Part shown: piece by piece, positions 1 to 9,527 of the stretch
Numbering within the stretch: position 1 is the first letter of the stretch
How the letters are laid out: each line of letters opens with the position of its first letter
Assembly: GCA_022264855.1 (NCBI GenBank)
Contig: JABYQU010000021.1
Span: forward strand, 434,001 to 498,000
Origin: Lenzites betulinus
Lineage: Eukaryota > Basidiomycota > Agaricomycetes > Polyporales > Polyporaceae
Direction: 5' to 3'
DNA length: 64,000 nt
The notes under the pieces: generated by a model
Seen by the model: only the letters and a program-made list of their open reading frames with translations
Told to the model about the DNA's origin: nothing
Databases searched by the model: none
Program-made: the position numbers and the translations under genes

Positions 1-1002
1 CTTCGCCTTCTTCGCGTCGGGGCTGTCTGGTCCTCTCACAGCGGAAAACCCTTTCCAGGCCTCCGTAGCCCACAGCTTGGCATTCTTCACGTCAGAAACC
101 GCTATGATGACAACATGAGATGGGGATATAGCTTGACGGATGAGGCGGAAGGACGTACATGCGCAAAATTGGAACGCATCATAATAGAAAGACGCGCCCC
201 TGCCATCGAGCAAATCCTCCTCAGCAAGCAAACTGATCGCTTCTTTTACCTGGGGATTAAATATGTTCAGCTGTTGATACCGTCCAGAGTTCACTCATCC
301 TTACTACCTTCCGGATGCCAACCGCAGGAACATGCCCGCATCTCCCTATCTCGTCGTACAAGCGCGCGATCGCCTGGCGCCGCTCGTCGCTCGCCCTCAG
401 CTCCGCACCCGTGCGGGAACACGCCACGCATGCACACTGGAACCCAAACCGGCTCTTTAGCCACGCACGCCGCTCGTCCCTGCCTGCGAACTGCTCCGAA
501 TACGAGATGAGGAGCTCCTCGCCCTCCGGGATGTCGCGCACTGCCCAGAACGTGATTTGCTCCCGCTCCGCAGGCCAGTAGTTGTTCACGTTCGACGTGC
601 AGGAGGAGTTGAAGCGCGAACCGAGGGCGAAGACCGCGCCGATGCTCGCTGAGGCACCCGTCAATGCGTTGTGGTCGCCGCACGGAAGTACGTTCGTCTT
701 GAACACGCCGAGCGGCGGGGGGTGCACACCCGGGTGGGCGTTCGCTAGGGCGAAGTACTCGCGCTGCTGAGCCTTTGACAGTGCGGCGAGCGCGGTGAGG
801 ATGGTGTCGTTGGTGTAGAGCTGCCCCTGCACGATGAGCGGGGATTCCGCGAGGATCAGTTCCCCGCGGGAAATCGCGCGCGAGGCGACGAGCCCTTGGC
901 CTTTGCCTGGAATTGGCTTCAAGGTGTACGATACTACGAGTCTTTGATTAGTCGAAGTTGATTCGGTGGTAGACGATACGGAATTGAAGACTTACTGTCC
1001 AT
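1..1002 (-). CDS. SET-domain protein (partial, copy 1 of a tandem pair)
   Basis: The gene runs off the left edge. Minus-strand exons are 1002-996 (ATG GAC A), 933-305 and 249 to beyond 1, with introns of 62 and 55 nt; the GTAAGTC and GTAAGG donors and the TAG/CAG acceptors keep one frame. The protein begins MDISYTLKPIPGKGQGL and shows the SET hallmarks: SRGELILAE, an NSSCxSN pocket motif (NHxC equivalent), GEELLISYSE and a post-SET CxCxxC cluster (CACVAC). The last visible exon carries AWKGFSAVRGPDS, a C-terminal block shared with the neighbour at 1476-2553. SET proteins methylate lysines, but fungal SMYD-like SET proteins of this size are mostly uncharacterised, so the substrate is unknown. 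The two neighbours are clearly a tandem duplication. Confidence is high for the domain and moderate for the exact 5' microexon. Confidence 0.85.
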
Positions 1003-1088
1003 GACTGGTCCAAGGGGAAAAGATGTCGACAACGATTTGAGTGGTGGCTTATGTAGAGGAGTCTCGCCATAGCTGTTTGCTTCTGAAC

Positions 1089-1132
1089 CAGGGTCTACCG
1101 CAGCATCTGAACAGGGTCTACCGCAGCATCTG
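1089..1132. repeat. Two-copy 21-bp tandem repeat upstream of the first SET gene
   Basis: The 21-mer starting CAGGGTCTACCGCAGCATCT occurs at 1089-1109 and again at 1112-1132, a 23-bp period. It lies in the spacer between the two SET genes (1003-1475), about 90 bp upstream of the start of copy 1. Apart from this repeat I see no gene in that spacer. Confidence 0.9.
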
Positions 1133-1475
1133 GTTTCAGAAGGTCCTATGTAGAAAACGGCGTCCTGTTACAGCAACGACCATTCCTTTCGTAGGAGCGG
1201 TATCAGCTGGAGAGTGAGATATGCTTTCGCCGTCCAGGGCCAGTGGCGGAATAACATGGCGGCTGCAGCAGAAGCACGGGCCTGCTCCCGCCAAGCGCGA
1301 CGTTGTCAACCAGTCCTTACAGAAACAACTCACTCACTACTCGTACAGGCAACAGAACGAGCCGATTCGTAAGATAGTGGTATATTTTTACTGAACTCTG
1401 CCTACCAACGTCTTATGTGCATTCAGTTAACGGTAACGGAATCTTGGTGACAAACACACCAGTGGTCCTCGTGCT

Positions 1476-2553
1476 TCAGATATCTGGTCCCTTCAGTGGG
1501 TACTCCCTATCTCCTTCCCCAAAATCTACAAAGTCCTCCGGGTATTCAGTAAAATGATGCCAATATTGCGCGGGGGACTGTCGGGGCCTTTCATGATACA
1601 CGCGGCTTCCCATGCTTTCCTCGCCCACTCGGTAGCGCTCGCTGCATCTCCAGCCCCTAACACGAACAAATGCATCAGCACAACAAACATCCTCTTGAGA
1701 ACGCTACATGGGCACATACGCGCACAAAATTCGAATCCAATACTGTACCAACTAATAGAGTGGGACTCCAGTAGCCCCTCTTCTCGTAGCAGCCTGATGG
1801 CGAGCTTCACCTACGAAGACTTTATCAGCCTGTATATTCCGATAGTACGCAACTGAGGCTCGCCTTGTAGAAGCCAAATGCAGGGTCAAGGTAGTCGAGG
1901 GCATCCTCGCGGATGCGTGCTATAAGGGATCGACGTCGGTCGCTCTCAAGCAAGCCCTTCCCTCTCAAGGAGCACACGCTACAACGGCACTCGTAGTTGT
2001 AGTACTCCTTGAGGGCCGCTCGCCTCTCCGCGCGAGGCGCGACGGCCTCCGCGTATACCAGACACAGCTCCTCGCCCTGCGGGATATCTCGCACAGCACG
2101 GAGGACGAGTTTCTGCGCGATCTCATCCCAGTAGTGATGCACGTTGGGCACACAAGACGCGTTGAAACGTGCGGCAGTGGGAAATATGCCCTCCGCCTCC
2201 GTATCGTTTCCGCTCGGGTCTTCCGGTGTCCCGCACGGAATGGCGTTTGTGAGCCACGTCCCCACCAGGGGGCCGTACGTGCCACTGCCTCTCCAGGCGT
2301 TCGCGAGCGACAGAAATTGGATTTGGTCGCTGCGCGGAAGGGCTGAAAGGGCCGCCGCAATACTCTGTTCTGTGACATGAGACTGCTGGACGGCGAGGGG
2401 AAGTTCCTCCAGGATTTGCTGCCCAGCAGCTATCGCCTGGGACGCGACGGCTTCCTTACCCTTGCCAGGGACATCTTGGATGACGAAAAGCTCTAAAGAA
2501 AAGCTCTGGAGTCAGCAGGGCCAGATGGGTCATATGCAATGCTTACCATCCAT
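1476..2553 (-). CDS. SET-domain protein (copy 2 of the tandem pair, frameshifted 3' end)
   Basis: Exons are 2553-2547 (ATG GAT G), 2492 to about 1849, and 1810 to 1476. The start MDELFVIQDVPGKGKEAVASQ aligns with copy 1. The SET fold shows NASCVPNV, GEELCLVYAEA and the post-SET cluster CRCSVC. The second intron is ambiguous: either a 38-nt GTACTA intron (1848-1811) or a 51-nt GC-AG intron starting at AAG|GCGAGC, the same place as the copy 1 intron. In exon 3 the conserved GPDSP block is followed by a frame change at a CCCCC run near 1570. The original frame ends early (NTRRTL, stop near 1526), whereas the +1 frame continues with a sensible tail (YWHHFTEYPEDFVDF) to a stop at 1476. A one-base indel (mutation or assembly error) is the simplest reading. 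Confidence 0.8.
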
Positions 2554-3028
2554 ATTAATCGTTGCGAGAGGCGCAAGCTAATGATACTCGAGGATGGCAG
2601 GGGCTGAGAATCGCGCGATAGACAAGCTCTTGAAGCTATCGACTGACGTTTTAACCGGGGAGTACCTCTTTGTTCTTGCATGCCCGAAAGGTGGCTGCAC
2701 GACATCAACTTCGCGGGACAAAGACCATACAGCGGTAGCTTTTCGAAGGGTCGTCATCTCTCTAGGGCATTCCGAAACTCGCTGTCGCTGATGTTTCCAA
2801 GTCAATGATGTGGTATGGGATCAAGCTGTGCGAAGTGCCAGCAGGTCGCGCGTGGCAAGCGCACGCGCCACGACCTGCTCCTTCTGCCCGTGCCACCATC
2901 CACTTGACCCTTTCGTTCCCCACATTCTCCTGCTCGACGCGAGGGCGCCGTCGCCGAGTGTACGACCTCATTGCGACTCGCTGTGCGACCTGTGTTTCCC
3001 CGTTATCCCCCCTAACTGACACTCCGAA
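2554..3028. other. Divergent spacer between the SET and p24 genes
   Basis: About 475 bp separating the minus-strand SET gene from the plus-strand p24 gene, so it must hold both promoters. It is pyrimidine-rich near 2880-3010. I see no TATA box and no convincing coding potential. Confidence 0.5.
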
Positions 3029-3853
3029 ATGGGCGCGCGAGCACTTCCACTCCTCCTGGTTGCTCTGGTCCTCTGCCTGGGCCAGTCTGCGCTTGCTATC
3101 AAGTTCAACCTACCCGCTACGCGCTACCCGCCCTCGAAATGCATATGGAATTCCGTCACCCCCGGGGCGCTGGTCATCATCACCGCGAACGTAGGCCCCG
3201 GTGAGGGCCAGCGGCTCGACATTGAGGTCGTGGACTCGAGCGACCACAGAAACGTCTACCTGAACAAGAAGAACATCAGCGGGGAGAAGCGGTTTGCTAT
3301 CACGGCGCATACAGAGGACGACATCGGAGTCTGCTTCCGCAACTACATCGAAGCTGGTGCGTCTAGTCCCGGCAGCAGCAGTATCGGCGCAGCCACTGAC
3401 TTGTGCCTAACAGATGTACCAAACGATGGAAAGCTGCGGACTCGCGTGATTGACCTTGATGTAGACATTGGTGCGGACGCGGTGGACTATAAGTAAGCGG
3501 TTAATGCATGTCCCTGAAAGCCAGCCGAGTTAATCCAATCTTCGCAGCGCTATTGCAAACCAGGAGTCGCTTTCCGCTCTGGAGACTGAGATGCGCAAGC
3601 TGGAGGGCCTCGTGAAGGAGATTGAAGACCAGACGAAGTACCTCACGTACCGAGAGGAACGGTTTCAGAGCACGAACGGTGTGTATTCGTCTATACATGG
3701 CCTCTCCGCTGGCTGACGTTCGTCCCCTCAGAGTCGACCAACACCCGCGTGGTGAATTTCGCGTGGTTCACGATCGCGTCCTTGATTGGGTTGGGTGTCT
3801 GGCAGATCTTCCACCTGCGTGCTTTCTTCAAGCGCAAGTATCTTATCGACTGA
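3029..3853 (+). CDS. erv25: p24 (emp24/gp25L/p24, GOLD-domain) cargo receptor, Erv25-like
   Basis: Four exons: 3029-3356, 3414-3492, 3548-3678 and 3732-3853, with introns of 53-57 nt. The product is about 219 aa: a signal peptide (MGARALPLLLVALVLCLGQSALA), a lumenal GOLD domain with the two family cysteines (SKCIW and VCFRNY), a membrane-proximal coiled coil (ETEMRKLEGLVKEIEDQ), one transmembrane helix (TIASLIGLGVWQIFHL) and a short cytoplasmic tail FFKRKYLID. The paired aromatic and basic tail residues are the COPII/COPI sorting signals of the family, and the tail is most like the p24-delta (Erv25) class. Such proteins cycle between ER and Golgi in hetero-oligomers and help load GPI-anchored and other cargo into COPII vesicles. 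The gene looks intact and conserved. I am confident of the family and less sure of Erv25 versus another p24 class. Confidence 0.93.
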
Positions 3854-4743
3854 GGCAATCTACCCACTCGTATATTTTTCACCGTGAAACGCATGATGGC
3901 TCTATGCTGAGCACCGGCTCGGAAATTGCGCACAGAAGGTGGTTGTAAGTGCGATACATTGGAATGGGCGCAGGTACAGAGTTGGTGTGTTGCACAACGG
4001 TCGATGCTACCGTCTTCTGCTGAACATTTGAGGCAAGCCTCTCGTTGGACCGCTCCGGAAGGAAGGCGATGTCGGCACAAAGCATACGAGTCACATACTG
4101 AGGTACCTGTAATATGTAAAAGTTAACTCCAACCTCAAGCCTGCAGATGGCGGTACTCCGAGTTTTACAAGTCCTTTCATGACAAGCAATAAACATCGAA
4201 TGATATCTTCATTCGCCGTAGTACTAACAACGGCTGATGTGTATGACAATATAGACGACGTTAGCACATAGAAGCTCGGGGCAGAATCCAGCCAGCAACC
4301 TCTGAGGAATCCAGTGCCTGTAAGTTCGATTCGTTTCGCATGCGCAAATTTGCCCAAGCTCAACAACATTCTCCCTGCTCCCTGCAGAATGAAATACGCA
4401 CGTACGCCTCTGGCGGGGTCACGGTCGACGAGATATGCCGATGCATCCTCTGACTGAGTTTCGCCAATCCCCGGTCGGGTCGGAATATGCTCTATGTTGT
4501 GGGCGACCGCGACTCCTCGGGGAATAATATTGTGACGACGAGAGGGTGCACGCCGGCTGTGACGTACCCTTCATTCTGGTATCTGGTTTCCCATATAAGG
4601 CCGCACATGTCATCCGTCCCCGACGCATGTTTCGACTCGCCCGTCCTCTCGCGCGCATGCAGTCGGCTCCCCGCCTCAGGTTATATGAGCCCCGAGCTCT
4701 TGTCCTCAAACGATCATCAGGTCTTGTTTTCCCAGGCCAAACT
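3854..4743. other. Intergenic spacer, no gene seen
   Basis: About 890 bp between the p24 stop and the glutathione transferase start. The open frames here are short and unlike any family I know. The last 250 bp presumably carry the promoter of the transferase gene. Confidence 0.5.
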
Positions 4744-6174
4744 ATGTCGACCGCGCGCGACACCTCGCACCTCACCGACATCAGCAAGATGAAGACGGAG
4801 CCAGATGGATCCTTCAAGCGTAAGGCCTCCACGTTCAGAGATTTTATTGAGAAAGGCGGCAAGTTTGAGCCTGAGAAAGGTAAGCTTGGACGTCGACTAT
4901 AGTAGCACCCTTGAATTCAACTTCCTAAGGGCGTTACCATCTTTACGTTTCCTACGCGTGCCGTGAGTTTGTCAACTTCAGACATCACATTGGTATGCAG
5001 GCTCATAGGGTTCTTTGCTTTTAGCTTGGGCTACGCGTGCCTTGATCGTTCGCAAGATCAAAGGCCTAGAAGAATTTATTGGTAAGTTCATCTGCAATGT
5101 TATACGTGCTTCGTGGTACGGGCCCAGCATTCAGCGGGAGGAGCCAACACGTAGCATAATTTGAACGCGCAGCACAGTGGCTGACCTCTCTGGCAGACGT
5201 CAGCGTCGTATCTCCTCGCATGGGCGCCCAGGGATGGCCCTTCGCGAATGCCGATGCGTTTCCCGGTGCAGACGTCGACCCGCTCCACAACGCCGAGCAC
5301 GTCAAAGATCTGTACATGCGTGCACAGCCCGACTACGAAGGCCGGTATGTTCACGTCTCCCTTCATGCGTATGAGCGTCCACTAACACAGGTGCAGATTC
5401 TCCGTACCTGTCCTCTAGGACAAGAAAACGTCGACCATCGTGAACAACGAGAGCTCCGAGCTCATCCGCATGTTTAACACCGCTTTCAACGACCAGCTCC
5501 CTGCGGACAAGGCCGCGATCGACCTCTACCCGGAGCCGTTCCGCAAGGAGATTGACGAGGTCAACGAGTGGATGCTTGACACCCTTAACCGTACGGCTAC
5601 CTATCTCCCTATGCGAAAATGTGAACTTTTAAGTTAACAGCCTGGTCGCAGATGGGGTGTACAAGACCGGCTTCGCAACTACGCAGGAGGCGTACGAAGC
5701 GGCGGTAGTCCCGCTCTTCGAGTCGCTCGACCGCCTCGAAATGATGCTCACTGGCAGAGACTATCTCCTCGGCGACAAGCTCACGGAGGCGGACGTTCGC
5801 CTCTTTGTCACTATCGTGCGGTTCGACCCCGTGTACTTCGGCCACTTCAAGTGCAATATGCGCACCATCCGCGGCGGGTACCCCGCTATTCACCTGTAAG
5901 CAGCGTTCTCCATGCGGAACTGATAGCACCTGTAACAAACGTACCGCGTAATGTAGGTGGCTCCGGAAACTGTACTGGAACAACACCGCGTTCTCGGAGA
6001 CGTGCCACTTTGACCACATCAAGACGCACTATCATTGGTCGCATCCCAACGTACGGAATGTCATATGCCTGTATGTGCATGTCGCGCAGAACAACTGACT
6101 GAGCGTATGCACGATAGATCAACCCCAGCCGCATCATTCCGATTGGGCCGGTCCCCAACATTCTGCCTTTGTAA
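4744..6174 (+). CDS. Ecm4/GTO-type glutathione S-transferase (glutathionyl-hydroquinone reductase) with in-frame TAG
   Basis: Eight exons: 4744-4879, 4930-4962, 5025-5081, 5197-5344, 5397-5590, 5652-5895, 5957-6050 and 6118-6174. Recognisable family blocks in order are STFRDFIEKGG, YHLYVSYACPWATRAL with the catalytic Cys, RMGAQGWPFA, DKKTSTIVNNESSELIRMFN, YKTGFATTQEAYE, EADVRLFVTIVRFDPVYFGHFKC, FDHIKTHYHWSHPN and INPSRIIPIGPVP at the C terminus. The family reduces glutathionyl-quinones and is expanded in wood-decay fungi. Oddity: exon 5 reads RFSVPVL, then TAG (5416-5418), then DKKT, where the family has Trp (TGG). Splicing cannot easily remove the stop; one weak alternative (donor GTTCAC near 5349, acceptor CTCTAG at 5418) stays in frame but deletes the cis-Pro loop VPVL. 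Everything downstream is perfectly conserved, so the lesion is recent, an assembly error, or a recoding site. Confidence 0.88.
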
Positions 6175-6424
6175 CGAAGAAATACTAGGGAGCCTTGTAT
6201 ACTACGTAATGTATATGTTCAGTTATGTAGTCATGTGGGAGCTGGTATGATGATGGGAGGGGCACATGAGTCCACCGCGAGAAATGAATATTGAACTTCT
6301 GAGAAGACGTGGCCTGGTCAAGTGCGTGTATGTAGGCCGGTAGCAACACAAAGCTCGGAGAACATTCTTTCTGTCGATGATGAGTACATATAGAACTCAG
6401 TTAGAAGTATGGGGAGAGACGTAC
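6175..6424. other. Convergent spacer
   Basis: About 250 bp between two convergent genes. The stretch just after the HET stop (6360-6424) resembles the equivalent stretch after the second HET gene, which is part of the tandem-duplication signal. Confidence 0.5.
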
Positions 6425-8235
6425 TCATACAACCTCCGTGATCTGCCAAGGCATGTCCACCGAGATAGTTGGGCGGCGCACTAGGAGGCCCGTGGCACAC
6501 GCACGAGCAGGAAGGTCGCCGGACTCCGAAACGAACACGAAATCCCTCGCGCTGCGTCCCGACTTCTTGATCGTCTCCACGGGTAGCGCAAACACACGAG
6601 CCCCCTCCCGTCCGGATGAGACGTGCTCGGCTCGCACGACGAACTCTCCGATCGGACAAGAAACTATGAGGAGGTGCTTGGGCTTTTGGTAGAAGCACAC
6701 CTTCGGACAGATGAATGCGAGGCGTGTCCATGCGAGCACGTTCTCGGGGATAAGCGCGCCCTCACGCTCGTATTCGTCGATGTCGACGGGCTCCCCTTGT
6801 GCCGCGATGTCTAGGAGCGCAGATTGTAGCATAAGCTCGGCATGAGCTTTGTGATCAGCGCGAAGGCCCGCGATCATCCCGAATAGCACGTCCCATATCT
6901 CGTCTGACGACCATCTCTCCCATCGGAGGGCAGCGACCATCTCCTCGAGCGTGAGCGGCTGGGAGATGGAGTCAACTAGGCCGTAGTCGCGGAGGGGCAG
7001 CATCATCCCCCGTTGGGATGTACCGTAGTCGGCGAATACTGGGAGATCCTTCGCATTGGTCCACCCAGTATGGACGGTGAAACGAGCGTTTTTAATGTCG
7101 TCCGGGGTCGGAATGAGCCTCTCGGCAGGAGATCCGTCTGCATGGCTAATGTCAGAACACCAAGGGATCCAGCTAAAGTCTCCACTGATAGCGGCAGCCT
7201 GGAACAGCGAGCGCAGAGCCACGCGGAAGGGTTCGTGGTACGACGGCGTAACCTTCCCCAAAAGACCGACAACGCCGAGGAGCGAGTAGACTTGATCGTG
7301 TTCACGGGTTGCGTTACGCCTCCAGACGCACGCAATGCCTTCTCCAAGAGACAGTGAATACTGCGTGGCGAGAGTCATGGCGACGACCGAGTCCCAAAAA
7401 ATCCCGCCACGACCGTATCGTTCTCGCTTGTAATCAGACGCTATAGGAGGAGAGCTCTGTGCAAATCGAGCGACCGTGAGTACGGTGGAGATAGGAAGGC
7501 GGTGGCCGTCGCGGCCGACAAGGAAGGTTCGGGGGTTCACGGTCGCCTCCTGGAACGTCCATGCACGCTCCCACCAGCGATGGCCAAACACCCGCTCGAC
7601 GTCGTCCTGGTGATCCTCAGGCATGTTTTGGGAAAGTCGCATACGTCCTGCGCCCTCTTGGATGTCTTCCTTAATCTTGTCGTCCTCGAAAAGCTTCGCG
7701 AAGATGCTGAAGGCCTCGTCCACGCCGCGGTCTACGCTGTCGACGAGACACCACACCTCAACTGCGCCCCGATAGATATCTGCCATACGTGGGAGTTCTT
7801 CCTCCTTCGCCGCGTCATCGTTTTGGGGAATGCATATAGCGTCTATCCACAGGGGTAAAGTCGTCCAGCAAGAAAGAGTCTTGACAATGTCTAGCGCCTG
7901 TTTCGACACCTCACGGCCCCACTTACACTCCCGAATTGTATCAATGTCCCAGGTATAGGAGACAGCGATATAGGGCGCGGGGACATCGGGGTCTTGTTCG
8001 CAGGGAACGAGTTCGCCATTGACGACGAGGTGGCGCGGGCGTGCATAAGGGGGCCGAGGGGTGAGCGGGGAAACACTACCATCTCTGTCGGCGACGTCCG
8101 TGTGTTGGACTGGAGTGGAGACTGGAGCGGGGTCGAACCCAGACCCGCTGCATGGGTAACGCTGTTCAGAAAAGGCTCTCGCACTGTGAATGATACAAAC
8201 CTGTCATTGAGCTCAGCAGGCGGCGGCATATTCAT
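6425..8235 (-). CDS. HET-domain (heterokaryon incompatibility) protein, copy 1
   Basis: Two exons, 8235-8201 and 8147-6425, joined by a 53-nt GT-AG intron, give about 585 aa starting MNMPPPAELNDSGSGFDPAP. The intron joins an ATG-bearing frame to the main frame, which itself has no upstream ATG. HET motifs are VNGELVPCEQDP, YIAVSYTWD, LPLWIDAICIPQNDDAAK, MADIYRGAVEVWCLVDS and RWWERAWTFQEA. HET domains are TIR-like modules that trigger regulated cell death after non-self fusion, in the cytoplasm. The rest (about 350 aa) is an agaricomycete-type tail ending MPWQITEVV. The second copy lies next door in the same orientation, with the same ending and about the same length. I cannot say which partner or allele it senses. 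Confidence 0.9.
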
Positions 8236-9527
8236 TTCACAGCGGGGCGTTGAGGTTCTGCAAGTGGAGGACGAGCCTCGATCGCATCGAGTGATCTTCG
8301 GGCCCAGATAGCAATAAACAAGTACCCGTGTTGTTTCTCACCACCTTGAGGAGGCGCTAGGATGGCGGTAGGCTCAACCCCTTGTACGCCTTGACCTGCG
8401 TCTGCGTTGTGGAAGATATGCGATACCGAGCTCCGCTCATATAGACTATGACAACGTGTTGAACAGGGAGTATTACGGTGTGCGAAGGTGTTCCCGTCGA
8501 CGCGGGGAGTACGATACTTTGAGGGTTTATGAAGGGTCTTCGAACTCCTCCAAGCGCGGGTCCCACCTTGCCTCTCCCACGTGTTCACGACGTCGACGCT
8601 TTGAAGGTAGACCGAAAGCCATTTGAGACCCTCTTGAGAGGGGTGCGTATGGTCATGAGGTGAGTGAAAGAAGGCACTATGAGTGCAAGGCGTTTCAGTC
8701 CGAGTTGCGCTGACAGGATCTAGTCACAAACGCTGCATCAGTTGGAAAGCCCAAGACTTGTAGTAGAAACCCTCTCACTGAGATCGCAGCGGGGGACAGC
8801 TACACGTTATCTTGACCAAGGGTTATGGCAGAGGTCGTAACGTTCGCCCCAGAAGGCTGTCATCAGAGACACACGAGACGAACGCTATGTAGATACACAG
8901 CCAGGGTCCCTCACGAGTGTGCCCATCATAACCAAGGCAGCCCCGGCTGCTCCTGAGGACTGCTGCCATACGTTAGGGCGCGGAGGAGCGTCATGGGCTG
9001 CACTTTCTGGTGGGATACAGACCTGAGATACGTATCGAAGTGAGGCAGCCTGGAGGAGACCTCGTGTACGAAGCGATACCTTCTTTGACGTGCAGCGCCT
9101 GCGTCGTATCCCGACGATCCTACTTCCGACGTGTCGGTAGGTCCGAGTTATAGGAAACGGGGGATCATGGTGGCGTGAGCCTGATGAACAATGTACCCGG
9201 ATACAGCGCACCGGAGGCAGGGCGCCAGGTCGCGGCGATACGTCTTGACACACAGACTGGCTGCGAGTTTACAGGTTTGAAAGTAGAGGCGGACCTTTAG
9301 CATGTTTGATGTGGCGAATCCATTGTGTCTGTTAGCGCTCCTCCAGACACCAATTGAAAAGGTACACAGGATGTGCGTACACAGGATGAAGCGTCTCACA
9401 AAGTCAAATGCGTGTATGGGACCTGGTAGTGAAAGTTCTGGACCGGAACTCAGAGAAAGCTCAATCTGTAGAAGATGAGTAAGTACTTGAAGAGCTCGTA
9501 CAGAAAAAAATTCGGGGAGAGACGCAC
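8236..9527. other. Spacer between the two HET genes, no gene seen
   Basis: About 1.29 kb. It contains minus-strand open frames up to 163 codons (for example 9148-9639) with no recognisable domain, and these overlap the 3' end of the second HET gene. It holds the copy 1 promoter and the copy 2 terminator. The last 70 bp resemble 6360-6424. Confidence 0.5.

Noticed and set aside
7003..7357. Plus- and minus-strand frames of about 114 codons inside the first HET gene
   Set aside because: They are shadows of the strongly coding HET frame on the minus strand.
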